Shown piece after piece: positions 45,462 through 53,593 of a DNA stretch of 64,000 bases. Position numbers and translations under genes: made by a program. The notes under the pieces are model-generated. The model searched no databases and had not been told where the DNA came from. It saw only the letters and a program-made list of their open reading frames with translations. Within the stretch, counting starts at the first letter, position 1, and each line of letters opens with the position of its first letter. The stretch is from Clostridium sp. E02 (GTDB lineage: Bacteria > Bacillota > Clostridia > Lachnospirales > Lachnospiraceae): positions 82,560-146,559 of the forward strand of contig NZ_RJLQ01000011.1 in NCBI RefSeq assembly GCF_003833015.1, read 5' to 3'.

Positions 45462-46283
45462 CTATATATAAGATTCTAGATCTAACAGCTTCGCTGACAG
45501 GTTGTCAATGTTTAATTCAAAGATTAACCCTTTTTCTTTTTCGCGCTCCATAACCCGGTTGATATAGGAGCAGTGCTCAACGATCGGTTCTTTTTCCCGA
45601 TAGGAAAGAATGTTAAGATCTTCCACTGCAAGGATCTCATCAACAACGATTCCCCAGTTTGTGTCATCGAGGATTAGAACCATCTCTTTAAAAAGAGTTG
45701 ATTGAAACAGTTCCTTTGTCTGATCAAGGAGTTTGAGGATGGTTGGCATAGACTCGTTTTTTACTTTACTCAGTATAACAAACAAACATTCTTCCCTTTG
45801 ACATTCTTTACAATTTTTCATGCACATCTCAGCTTCTTCTGCAGCTTTGTGAAGTTTACAGTGTGGTTCTTCTATCTTTTTTAAATGATGAATAACGGCT
45901 GCGTTGTCTGTGGTGAAACTGTCATACCACTTACCAAGTGCACACTGGTGGGGATCTTTTGCAAGATTAAAACTTCCACCTTCGTTGATAAAACGTTCCA
46001 GTTCCTTCACCCATTGGATATGATCTTGTTTTCTGGCGTCGATCATCTGTTCAAACTCTTTGCATTCCTCTGATATGGGCTTTAGACCAAGTGTGATACG
46101 CAAATCCAACATCTGAATAACACGATCCCGATATTTGAACATCCCAGTAACATTATCAGGAGAAGAAGGGATCTCACTATATTCTGGTAATTGAACGATA
46201 GTTGCTATGTGTTTGCTGTTGATGCAATAAGTGGAATCTGCAATTTTAAATAGAATATAGGGATATTTGATTCCGTTTTCCAT
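45462..46283 (-). CDS. CheW-like protein with inserted CZB zinc domain and cysteine cluster
   Basis: 273-residue hybrid. The CheW fold is split: residues about 5-70 (YILFKIADSTYCINSKHI, VTGMFKYRDRVIQMLDLR) and about 198-270 (FKEMVLILDDTNWGIVVDEI). Between them lies a chemoreceptor zinc-binding (CZB) domain with the expected ligands H88 (QDHIQW), C114 (CALGKWY), H141 and H145 (EPHCKLHKAA). Directly after it comes a four-cysteine run C154-x3-C158-x2-C161-x4-C166 that could bind zinc or an Fe-S cluster. CheW couples receptors to CheA; this version may add metal or redox sensing. A single gene, away from other che genes. Confidence 0.9.
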   Translation of the reverse strand: MENGIKYPYILFKIADSTYCINSKHIATIVQLPEYSEIPSSPDNVTGMFKYRDRVIQMLDLRITLGLKPISEECKEFEQMIDARKQDHIQWVKELERFINEGGSFNLAKDPHQCALGKWYDSFTTDNAAVIHHLKKIEEPHCKLHKAAEEAEMCMKNCKECQREECLFVILSKVKNESMPTILKLLDQTKELFQSTLFKEMVLILDDTNWGIVVDEILAVEDLNILSYREKEPIVEHCSYINRVMEREKEKGLIFELNIDNLSAKLLDLESYI

Positions 46284-46405
46284 TCTGTATGTACCTTCCC
46301 TTTTGTATATTTATGATTAATTATAAGTCCATTCGCTTGATACTTCAACGGATTTTTTAAAAAACATGAATGAAATCTTTTATATAAGACTATGAATAAC
46401 TTAAA

Positions 46406-46429
46406 ATTCAGGGTATAATGACTCTGAAT
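46406..46429 (+). promoter_or_regulatory. Palindrome over the -10 of the macro-domain gene
   Basis: ATTCAG (46406-46411) and CTGAAT (46424-46429) are inverted repeats that enclose TATAAT (46414-46419). The layout is that of an operator covering the -10 box, 31 bp before the start codon. Regulator unknown; the call rests on a 6-bp palindrome only. Confidence 0.4.
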
Positions 46430-46459
46430 ATCTGATTTAATCAGCTTGGAGGAAAAAAT

Positions 46460-46960
46460 ATGCTTAACTATTATGACGGAGATATCTTTACTTCTGATGC
46501 AGACATTATCTGTCATCAGGTAAATTGTAAGGGTGTATTTGGCCGCGGAATTGCGGGACAAGTTAAAAAGATGTTCCCAGAAGTGGAAAAAACATATAAA
46601 ATCATTACAAAACAGTGGCAGGAACAGGCGGGGGGAAACACTTTTGAACTGCTCGGAAAAGTATCTGCCCAACCAGTTGAAAAGGGAGATCGCTGGTTTT
46701 TGATTGCAAATTTATTTGGGCAGGATGATTACGGAAAGGACGGAGTTTACACAGACTACAGGGCCTTGGAAAAAGCGTTAAACGAAATCCTTGATTTTGT
46801 AGAAGTACGGAACAAAAAAGAAAAAGTCGCAATCCCTTATAAGATTGGATGCGGATACGGTGGAGGAGACTGGAAGATCGTTAAGTCTATCATAGAAACG
46901 ATTTTTCAGGGATATGAGGGCGAAGTACAGATCTGGAAGAACGAGACCGATGAATCATAG
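46460..46960 (+). CDS. Macro-domain protein
   Basis: 166-residue single macro domain that binds or hydrolyses ADP-ribose derivatives (Poa1/TARG1-like branch). The N-terminal strand leads into HQVNCKGVFGRGIAGQVKKM (about residues 15-34), the ligand-binding loop, and IPYKIGCGYGGGDW (about 125-138) forms the second phosphate loop. Likely removes ADP-ribose from nucleic acid or protein, or acts on ADP-ribose 1''-phosphate. TTGGAGGAA precedes the ATG; a palindrome covers its -10 box. Confidence 0.9.
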   Translation: MLNYYDGDIFTSDADIICHQVNCKGVFGRGIAGQVKKMFPEVEKTYKIITKQWQEQAGGNTFELLGKVSAQPVEKGDRWFLIANLFGQDDYGKDGVYTDYRALEKALNEILDFVEVRNKKEKVAIPYKIGCGYGGGDWKIVKSIIETIFQGYEGEVQIWKNETDES

Positions 46961-47004
46961 TTCTAGAAACTTAAGTCAGTATTATTTATCTGGGAGGTAA
47001 ACGT

Positions 47005-47238
47005 ATGGCGAAAGTAAATTCTTTAAGCCGAAGTATCACAGCTTTTTATGTGGAATGGAGTGCACTCAATCATTACATGTCTTCCTACGAATGTGAGCAG
47101 AATGGATTGCCTTATGTGGGGTTTGAGGATCCACGTGTTCAGAAACTTTGGAAAAAATTATCTGGCCAGGAACGAAGAGAAATTATGAAACGTCTTGGTA
47201 CAAAGAATGAAATGGAACTTCAGAATTATTTTAATTGA
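47005..47238 (+). CDS. Conserved-looking small protein, unknown
   Basis: 77-residue soluble, basic, helical protein (MAKVNSLSRSITAFYVEW...). It has a mid-region GFEDPRVQKLWKKLSGQERREIMKRLG. No membrane segment or metal motif. GGGAGGT lies 6 nt before the ATG. It stands between the macro-domain gene (44 bp) and the 5'-3' exonuclease gene (27 bp), so it may belong to a nucleic-acid maintenance operon. I do not recognise the family. Confidence 0.65.
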   Translation: MAKVNSLSRSITAFYVEWSALNHYMSSYECEQNGLPYVGFEDPRVQKLWKKLSGQERREIMKRLGTKNEMELQNYFN

Positions 47239-47265
47239 TTTTATATAGAAAGAATGGAGTAATAC

Positions 47266-48345
47266 ATGTCAGAGAGAAAATTTGTAATCGTTGATGGTTC
47301 TTCCATGCTCTCCACCTGCTACTATGCGGTTTTGCCAAGAGAAATCATGTACGCGAAAACGGATGAGGAGAAACAAAGTCATTACGATAAGATACTACAT
47401 GCAAAGGATGGAACCTATACCAATGCAATTTTCGGTATGCTTAAGATGGTAGTATCGCTTATGAAAAAGCAACAGCCCGATCATATTGCATTCGTATTTG
47501 ATAAGACCAGAGACACTTTTCGAAGAGAACTTTATCAGGAGTACAAAGGAACCAGAGGGGCAACCCCGGAACCTTTAAAAACACAATTTGTGCTGATAGA
47601 AACTATTCTTGAAGAGGCAGGGTTTCAGGTTCTTTTTTGTGATCGCTTTGAAGCAGATGATTATGCAGGTAGTCTGGTAATGAAATTTAGAAATGAAATT
47701 CCTATTATACTGTATACCAAGGATCATGATTATCTACAGCTTGTGAGTGATGTGTATGATGTCAGGGCCTGGATGGTACAGACCCGTCAGGAAAAGGCAG
47801 ATGATCTTTACAAGAAGTACTATTCAATTTATGGGCTAAAAAAGGAAGATTTAAACCTTCCGGAAAAGGTGTTCGAGTTCACTTCTGACACGGTATATCA
47901 TGAAGAAGGTGTAAAGCCGGAGCAGATTGTGGATTTAAAAGGGATTCAGGGGGATACCTCCGATAATATCCCTGGAGTAAAAGGGGTAAGCAGCGCAGCG
48001 CCCCTGCTTCTTGGTGAATATGGTACCGTGGAAGAAATATACCGGGCCATTCATGAAGTGGAAGATGACAAGAAACGCTTAAAAGAACTACAGGAATTTT
48101 GGAAGAAGGAACTAGGAATTACCCGATCTCCTTTTAAAGCACTGACAAAAAAAGGCGAAGGGGAATTATGCGGGGAAGAGGCAGCACTTCTTTCGAAGGA
48201 ACTGGCTACAATGAAAACAGATATCCCCATTTCATTAAGCCTGGAGGATTTTCATGCAGACTCCTATCGTCAGGATAAAATAAAAGAATGGCTCAAACGC
48301 CTTGACATCAAAGAAGCATCAATTTTTGGAACGGGGAATGAATAA
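47266..48345 (+). CDS. Standalone 5'-3' exonuclease (PolI N-domain/FEN-like)
   Basis: 359-residue flap-endonuclease-type nuclease without a polymerase domain. It has the N-terminal VIVDGSSML strand, IAFVFDKTRDTFRRELYQEYKGTR (metal Asp and helical arch), RFEADDYAG with clustered acidic ligands, and the helix-hairpin-helix region VDLKGIQGDTSDNIPGVKGV. All recognisable catalytic Asp positions are filled. It should remove RNA primers or flaps. Rather weak ribosome site (AAGAATGGAG). Probable operon with the 77-residue gene before it. Confidence 0.9.
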   Translation: MSERKFVIVDGSSMLSTCYYAVLPREIMYAKTDEEKQSHYDKILHAKDGTYTNAIFGMLKMVVSLMKKQQPDHIAFVFDKTRDTFRRELYQEYKGTRGATPEPLKTQFVLIETILEEAGFQVLFCDRFEADDYAGSLVMKFRNEIPIILYTKDHDYLQLVSDVYDVRAWMVQTRQEKADDLYKKYYSIYGLKKEDLNLPEKVFEFTSDTVYHEEGVKPEQIVDLKGIQGDTSDNIPGVKGVSSAAPLLLGEYGTVEEIYRAIHEVEDDKKRLKELQEFWKKELGITRSPFKALTKKGEGELCGEEAALLSKELATMKTDIPISLSLEDFHADSYRQDKIKEWLKRLDIKEASIFGTGNE

Positions 48346-48419
48346 TATAAGTATTTTTTAAATGGGTTTGGAGACAATCTTACAGAGTGTATCTGAATTC
48401 GTGAAAGGAGAGAGATATT

Positions 48420-49916
48420 ATGAGTGAAACTTATGAAGTATTATCCTCTGTGTTAGAAAAAACCATGGCACTTAAGACTGCGCTTGTCTTATTTGGCTGG
48501 GACAATGAAACACTTGCTCCAGAAGAAGCTGGATCTTATACGGCAAACGTTGTAGGGGCTTTGTCAGAAGAATTCTACAAATGGATGACTGGAGATGAAT
48601 TAGGAGAGGCAATTACTGCGTGCGAGAAAGATAAAGACTTAACTGCAATACAAAGAGCAATTGTAAATGGAGCAAAAGAGGAAAGAGAAGATCTTGTATG
48701 CATTCCGCAAAATGAATACAGAGAGAATGCGAAGCTCATAGCGGAAGGCGCCAGCGTCTGGTCAAGGGCAAAACAGAACGAGGACTTTGATTCCTTTGCA
48801 CCAACATTAAAAAAAGTAATTGATTACAAAAAGAAAATTGCATCTTACCGAAAAAAAGAAGGACAAAAGCTTTACGACGTTCTTCTGGATGAATATGAAA
48901 AAGGATTTAATACAGAGCTACTGGATGAATTCTTTCAGAAATTAAAAGAAGAGATTGTACCTCTTTTAAAAGAGATAAAAGAACATGGAAAAGAAATTGA
49001 CAATACCTTCCTGACAGGTGGATATCCCATTGATAAGCAAAAAGAAATGGCACACTATTTGGCTAAATATGTAGGATTTGATTTTAAAAGAGGAGTATTG
49101 GCAGTAAGCGAACATCCATTTACAGACAATCTTCACAATCACGATGTCCGGATAACCACTAGCTATCACGAAAAGATGGATAGTTCCATGTTTTCTGTGA
49201 TCCATGAATCTGGACATGGGATTTATGAATTAGGGATATCTGACGAGATTACTCAGACTCCGGTAGGACAAGGAACCTCTATGGGTATGCATGAATCTCA
49301 GTCCCGTTTCTTTGAGAACATTATGGGGCGGAATCCTAATTTTTGGGTTCCACTTTATGATAAATTGTTGGAATTGTATCCGGATAAACTAAGGGAAGTT
49401 GAGCGGGAACAATTTGTAGAGGCAATCAATAAAGTGGAACCTGGTTTTATTCGGACGGAGGCGGATGAGCTTACTTACAGTCTTCATATTATGATAAGGT
49501 ACGAAATTGAGAAGATGATGATAGAGGAAGATGTAGATCTAAAAGAACTTCCGAAAATGTGGGCAGATAAATACGAAGAATATTTGGGCATTCGTCCGGA
49601 GAAGGCTTCCGAAGGAGTTTTGCAGGACATTCATTGGTCACAGGGATTGTTGGGATATTTTCCTTTCTATGCACTGGGGAATGCCTTTGGCGCACAAATT
49701 TATGAGCATATGAAAAAAGAAATGGATTTTGATGAACTTTTAAAAAGTGGAAGAATTGATGTGATCCGGGAGTATTTAAGAGAACATATCCACCAATACG
49801 GTAAGACGAAGACGAGTCGTGAGATCATCAAAGACATAACTGGAGAAGACTTTACACCAGACTACTTTATTGAGTATTTAAAAGACAAGTATCGGAAGAT
49901 TTACCGGTTGTCCTAA
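48420..49916 (+). CDS. M32-family metallocarboxypeptidase
   Basis: 498-residue zinc carboxypeptidase (Taq-type). The zinc motif HESGH (HExxH, about residues 262-266) is followed by the downstream Glu in GMHESQSRFFENI, which is the third ligand region. DVRITTSYHEKMD just before it and the C-terminal IRPEKASEGVLQDIHWSQG are family hallmarks. GAAAGGAGAG precedes the ATG. Cytosolic peptide turnover; no operon partners. A strong terminator follows. Confidence 0.95.
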   Translation: MSETYEVLSSVLEKTMALKTALVLFGWDNETLAPEEAGSYTANVVGALSEEFYKWMTGDELGEAITACEKDKDLTAIQRAIVNGAKEEREDLVCIPQNEYRENAKLIAEGASVWSRAKQNEDFDSFAPTLKKVIDYKKKIASYRKKEGQKLYDVLLDEYEKGFNTELLDEFFQKLKEEIVPLLKEIKEHGKEIDNTFLTGGYPIDKQKEMAHYLAKYVGFDFKRGVLAVSEHPFTDNLHNHDVRITTSYHEKMDSSMFSVIHESGHGIYELGISDEITQTPVGQGTSMGMHESQSRFFENIMGRNPNFWVPLYDKLLELYPDKLREVEREQFVEAINKVEPGFIRTEADELTYSLHIMIRYEIEKMMIEEDVDLKELPKMWADKYEEYLGIRPEKASEGVLQDIHWSQGLLGYFPFYALGNAFGAQIYEHMKKEMDFDELLKSGRIDVIREYLREHIHQYGKTKTSREIIKDITGEDFTPDYFIEYLKDKYRKIYRLS

Positions 49917-49920
49917 TGCG

Positions 49921-49957
49921 AAAACCAGGGTTACGTTCGTTACTGACCCTGGTTTTT
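49921..49957. terminator. Bidirectional terminator between M32 and BrkB-like genes
   Basis: AAAACCAGGGT (49921-49931) pairs with ACCCTGGTTTT (49946-49956), with A and T tracts on the two sides. It sits between two convergent stops. Confidence 0.9.
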
Positions 49958-49959
49958 GA

Positions 49960-50784
49960 TTATAATTTACAATCCCCAGATAAAAGGGCATTGATCTCTG
50001 CACCGAAAAACAAGATACAGATACAGGCATAGAGCCAGAGCATCAATAAAACAATAGCAGTAAGACTTCCATACATAACGGAGAAATTACTGAAGTTGCT
50101 AAAATAGATGGAAAATACGGAGGAAAAAATGATCCAGCCAAAGGTACAAAAGATAGACCCTGGGAGTTGTTTGGTAAATTCCTGCTTTTTTTCTGGTACG
50201 AATGTGTAAAGTACGGCAAAACAGATGGTCAAAATAAACAGCAGCATGGTTCGGAAACTGATTACATACCGGGTCACCTCTGCAAGGAATGGAAAATGAT
50301 GGTTCATAAACGTCTGGATGGAACTACCCAAAACGAGTAATACAAGGGATAGAATGCATATAATCATAAATACAACGGTATATCCGGCGCATACTAGTCT
50401 GGTCATAAGGTAGCTTCGCTTTTTTTGCTGTCCATATACCCGGTTTAACCCTCGTTCTATGCTCAACATACCTTTAGAAGAAGACCAGACAGCAGCGATA
50501 GCGGTAACAGACAATACGGCTGCCGGTGAGTTGGTGTATAGATCATCAATAACCGTCACAATGATGCTGTCTATCTTCAGAGAACTTGGAATTACGTTTA
50601 CCAAAAGCTGTAAAAGGTTTGCTTTTGTAAGAGAGGGGATACATTGGATCAAAGCCAGCAGCAGCATAATAAAAGGAAAAGCCGCTATAATAGAGAAAAA
50701 TGAGGCCTGTGCTGCATAAACTGTCATTTCATCTTTGGTGTATTTTTCGTAAAGGTGCTTGCAGCATAACAGAAAACGTATCAT
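49960..50784 (-). CDS. YihY/BrkB-family inner membrane protein
   Basis: 274-residue polytopic protein with about six membrane segments, of the YihY/virulence factor BrkB family. Typical features: YAAQASFFSIIAAFPFIMLLLALIQ near the start, AVWSSSKGMLSIERGLNRVYG (about 91-111), and the C-terminal VMYGSLTAIVLLMLWLY (about 236-252). The family was once called RNase BN in error. Function unknown; an exporter has been suggested. ATAGGAAA lies before the ATG. Confidence 0.9.
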   Translation of the reverse strand: MIRFLLCCKHLYEKYTKDEMTVYAAQASFFSIIAAFPFIMLLLALIQCIPSLTKANLLQLLVNVIPSSLKIDSIIVTVIDDLYTNSPAAVLSVTAIAAVWSSSKGMLSIERGLNRVYGQQKKRSYLMTRLVCAGYTVVFMIICILSLVLLVLGSSIQTFMNHHFPFLAEVTRYVISFRTMLLFILTICFAVLYTFVPEKKQEFTKQLPGSIFCTFGWIIFSSVFSIYFSNFSNFSVMYGSLTAIVLLMLWLYACICILFFGAEINALLSGDCKL

Positions 50785-50923
50785 AATTTTCCTATGCCCT
50801 TTCTATTCATTTTATATTAGAATATTAGCATGAGACAAAAAAAATATCAAGGGATCCCTATTTTGTTTCCAGATTCCATTTCATACAATATAAATAAGGT
50901 GAAATTAGAAAGGATAGTGAGAT

Positions 50924-51814
50924 ATGGAGTATATTCCTGCAAAGACCATTGTGACAAAAACAAAAGATACCAAATGGTTTGGAATTGATTATAATATGAA
51001 CATTTACAAGGGGTGCAGCCATGGCTGTATCTACTGTGACAGTCGCTCTGACTGTTACCGGATTGATCGCTTCGATACCATACGGGTAAAAGAAGAAGCC
51101 TTGCAAATAATTCGGGATGAACTTAGAAGAAAAGTGAAAACAGGGGTGATCGGTACTGGTTCCATGAGTGATCCCTATAATCCACTGGAACGGGATCTAA
51201 AAATGACCAGACATGCATTGGAGTTGATTGAGGCCTATGGTTTTGGTGTAGCGATTGCAACGAAAAGTGATCTTTTAAAGAGAGATATTGATGTGTTAAT
51301 GGGAATTATGGAGCGGTCACCAGTTCTATGTAAGATAACAGTAACAACTGCTGATGATAAACTGGCCTCCCACATAGAACCTCACGTATCCCTCCCCTCT
51401 GCCCGTTTGGAAACAATTGGGCGTCTGAGGGAAAATGGTATATTTGCCGGAATTCTTCTTATGCCAGTATTGCCTTTTTTGGAAGACAATGAGGATAATA
51501 TTCGCTCCGTGATTAAAGAGGCTCATCACGCGGGTGCGAACTTTATCTACCCAGCCTTTGGAATGACTCTTAGGAATAATCAGAGAGAATGGTATTTTGA
51601 CCGTTTAAAGGAACAGTTTCCAGAACAGGACCTTGTAACAGAGTATATAAAAGTTTATGGAAATCGCTATCAGTGTACAAGTCTGCGCGCTAAAAAACTA
51701 TGGCAGGTATTTGCACAGGAATGCGAACGTTATCAAATCCTGTATCGAATGGATGACATTATCCACAGTTATAAAAAAAGATATAAAGTCACTCAGTTAA
51801 GTTTGTTTGATTGA
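50924..51814 (+). CDS. SPL-family radical SAM protein
   Basis: 296-residue radical SAM enzyme of the spore-photoproduct-lyase-like group. The cluster motif is CSHGCIYC with cysteines at about 31, 35 and 38, an early position typical of this branch. TGSMSDPYNPLE and VAIATKSDLLKRD follow as conserved strands. The C-terminus ends in LSLFD. A true SplB would be longer with other residues, so a photoproduct lyase role is unlikely; function unknown. It reads toward the ABC genes, 45 bp away. Confidence 0.88.
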   Translation: MEYIPAKTIVTKTKDTKWFGIDYNMNIYKGCSHGCIYCDSRSDCYRIDRFDTIRVKEEALQIIRDELRRKVKTGVIGTGSMSDPYNPLERDLKMTRHALELIEAYGFGVAIATKSDLLKRDIDVLMGIMERSPVLCKITVTTADDKLASHIEPHVSLPSARLETIGRLRENGIFAGILLMPVLPFLEDNEDNIRSVIKEAHHAGANFIYPAFGMTLRNNQREWYFDRLKEQFPEQDLVTEYIKVYGNRYQCTSLRAKKLWQVFAQECERYQILYRMDDIIHSYKKRYKVTQLSLFD

Positions 51815-51859
51815 AGAGTATCAATACAATAAATGTATTTTATGCGGAGGAAAAAAGGG

Positions 51860-53593
51860 ATGAAAAAGCTCCTCAAGTACTTAAAGGATTACAAATTGGA
51901 GAGTATTCTCGGTCCATTGTTTAAGCTGATGGAGGCTAGTTTTGAATTGATGGTGCCATTGGTTATGGCAAAAGTGATTGATGTAGGGATCAAGACGCAA
52001 GATTTTACTTATATCTTACGAATGGGTGGCTTGCTGGTACTCCTTGGTATCGTGGGATTGACCTGTTCCATCACCGCTCAGTTTTTTGCGGCGAAAGCTG
52101 CTACTGGGTTTGGAACATCTTTAAGATATGATCTGTTTTCTCATATCAACAGTCTCTCTTATCGGGAGATTGATACCATAGGGACTTCAACATTAATTAC
52201 TCGAATTACCAGCGATGCCAATCAGGTTCAGTCGGGCGTAAATTTGTTCTTGCGGCTGTTTCTTCGGTCTCCGTTTGTGGTATTTGGAGCCATGATCATG
52301 GCGTTTACCATAAATGCCAGGGCGGCGTTTATATTTGCTGTAACCATACCGGTTCTATCGATTGTGGTATTTGGTATTATGTATATCAGTATGCCGTTGT
52401 ACAAAAAAGTACAAAAACAGTTAGACCGGGTTCTTCTGGCAGCGAGAGAGAATTTAAGCGGTGTCCGTGTGATCCGTGCTTTCAATCGTCAGGGAGATGA
52501 AATAAACCGATTTGACAACGAAAATGGTTCTCTGGTTAAACTCCAGGTGTTTGTTGGCAAGGTGTCGGCATTGATGAATCCACTTACTTATGTGATCATT
52601 AACCTGGGAATCATTGCATTGATCCATAATGGTGCAGATTTGGTTCAAACAGATAAGATTACACAAGGGCAGTTGGTAGCGCTTGTCAATTATATGTCCC
52701 AGATTCTGGTGGAATTGATCAAGCTAGCTAATTTAATTATTACAATATCTAAGGCTCTGGCATGTGCAAACCGGATTGGCTCGGTGTTTAACCGGAAGTC
52801 TGAGATTGTTGAGAACGTAAATGCTCAGGCAGTGGAAGATCAGAAAGCACCTAAGGTGGAGTTTGAGCACATGAATTTCTTCTATCACGGGGCCAAAGCA
52901 GCTGCATTAACTGATATTTCTTTTAAAGCCATGCGAGGGGAGACAATCGGTATTATTGGTGGAACTGGATCTGGGAAATCGACGTTTGTTAACTTGATTC
53001 CTCGTTTTTACGACGTGACAGAAGGTTTTATTAAAATCAGCGGAACAGATGTAAGGGACTATCCAATAAAACAGCTAAGAGAACAGATAGGAATAATTCC
53101 TCAAAGAGCGGTGCTTTTTAAGGGCAGTATAAAGGAGAACATAAAATGGGGAAAAAAAGACGCCTCAGATGAAGAAATTTATCAGGCTCTTACCATTGCT
53201 CAGGCTAGAGAGCTTGTTGAGGAAAAAGGAGAAGGGTTGGACTTTATGATTCAGGCAGGAGGAAAGAACCTGTCAGGCGGTCAAAGACAAAGACTTACCA
53301 TTGCCCGGGCTCTTGTAAAAAATCCTAAGATTCTTATTATGGATGATAGTGCTTCTGCTTTGGATTTTGCAACCGACGCAAAACTTAGGAAGGCAATCAA
53401 AGAAGGTACCAGGGATATGACCGTATTTATTGTAACTCAGAGAGCTTCCACCATCAGACACGCTGACCGGATTGTTGTTTTAGAAGATGGTCAGATGGCA
53501 GGCTGCGGGACTCATACAGAATTATTGGATTCTTGTGACGTTTATCGGGAAATCTGTCTGTCACAGTTATCAGAAAAGGAGGTGCAGGGATGA
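51860..53593 (+). CDS. ABC exporter half-transporter, degenerate ATPase site
   Basis: 577-residue membrane-ATPase fusion: six membrane helices (about 1-310), then the nucleotide-binding domain with Walker A GGTGSGKST (about 368-376), signature NLSGGQRQR (about 470) and Walker B ILIMDDSAS (about 491-499). The catalytic Glu after Walker B is replaced by Asp (DD, not DE), as in the degenerate partner of heterodimeric exporters. ATG 51860 has GGAGG 9 nt upstream. It overlaps the next ABC gene by ATGA. Likely multidrug or lipid-like substrate (BmrCD/EfrAB type). Confidence 0.93.
   Translation: MKKLLKYLKDYKLESILGPLFKLMEASFELMVPLVMAKVIDVGIKTQDFTYILRMGGLLVLLGIVGLTCSITAQFFAAKAATGFGTSLRYDLFSHINSLSYREIDTIGTSTLITRITSDANQVQSGVNLFLRLFLRSPFVVFGAMIMAFTINARAAFIFAVTIPVLSIVVFGIMYISMPLYKKVQKQLDRVLLAARENLSGVRVIRAFNRQGDEINRFDNENGSLVKLQVFVGKVSALMNPLTYVIINLGIIALIHNGADLVQTDKITQGQLVALVNYMSQILVELIKLANLIITISKALACANRIGSVFNRKSEIVENVNAQAVEDQKAPKVEFEHMNFFYHGAKAAALTDISFKAMRGETIGIIGGTGSGKSTFVNLIPRFYDVTEGFIKISGTDVRDYPIKQLREQIGIIPQRAVLFKGSIKENIKWGKKDASDEEIYQALTIAQARELVEEKGEGLDFMIQAGGKNLSGGQRQRLTIARALVKNPKILIMDDSASALDFATDAKLRKAIKEGTRDMTVFIVTQRASTIRHADRIVVLEDGQMAGCGTHTELLDSCDVYREICLSQLSEKEVQG

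Noticed and set aside
50924..51814. True spore photoproduct lyase
   Set aside because: Shorter than SplB with the cluster motif near residue 31; it fits the wider SPL-like radical SAM group only.
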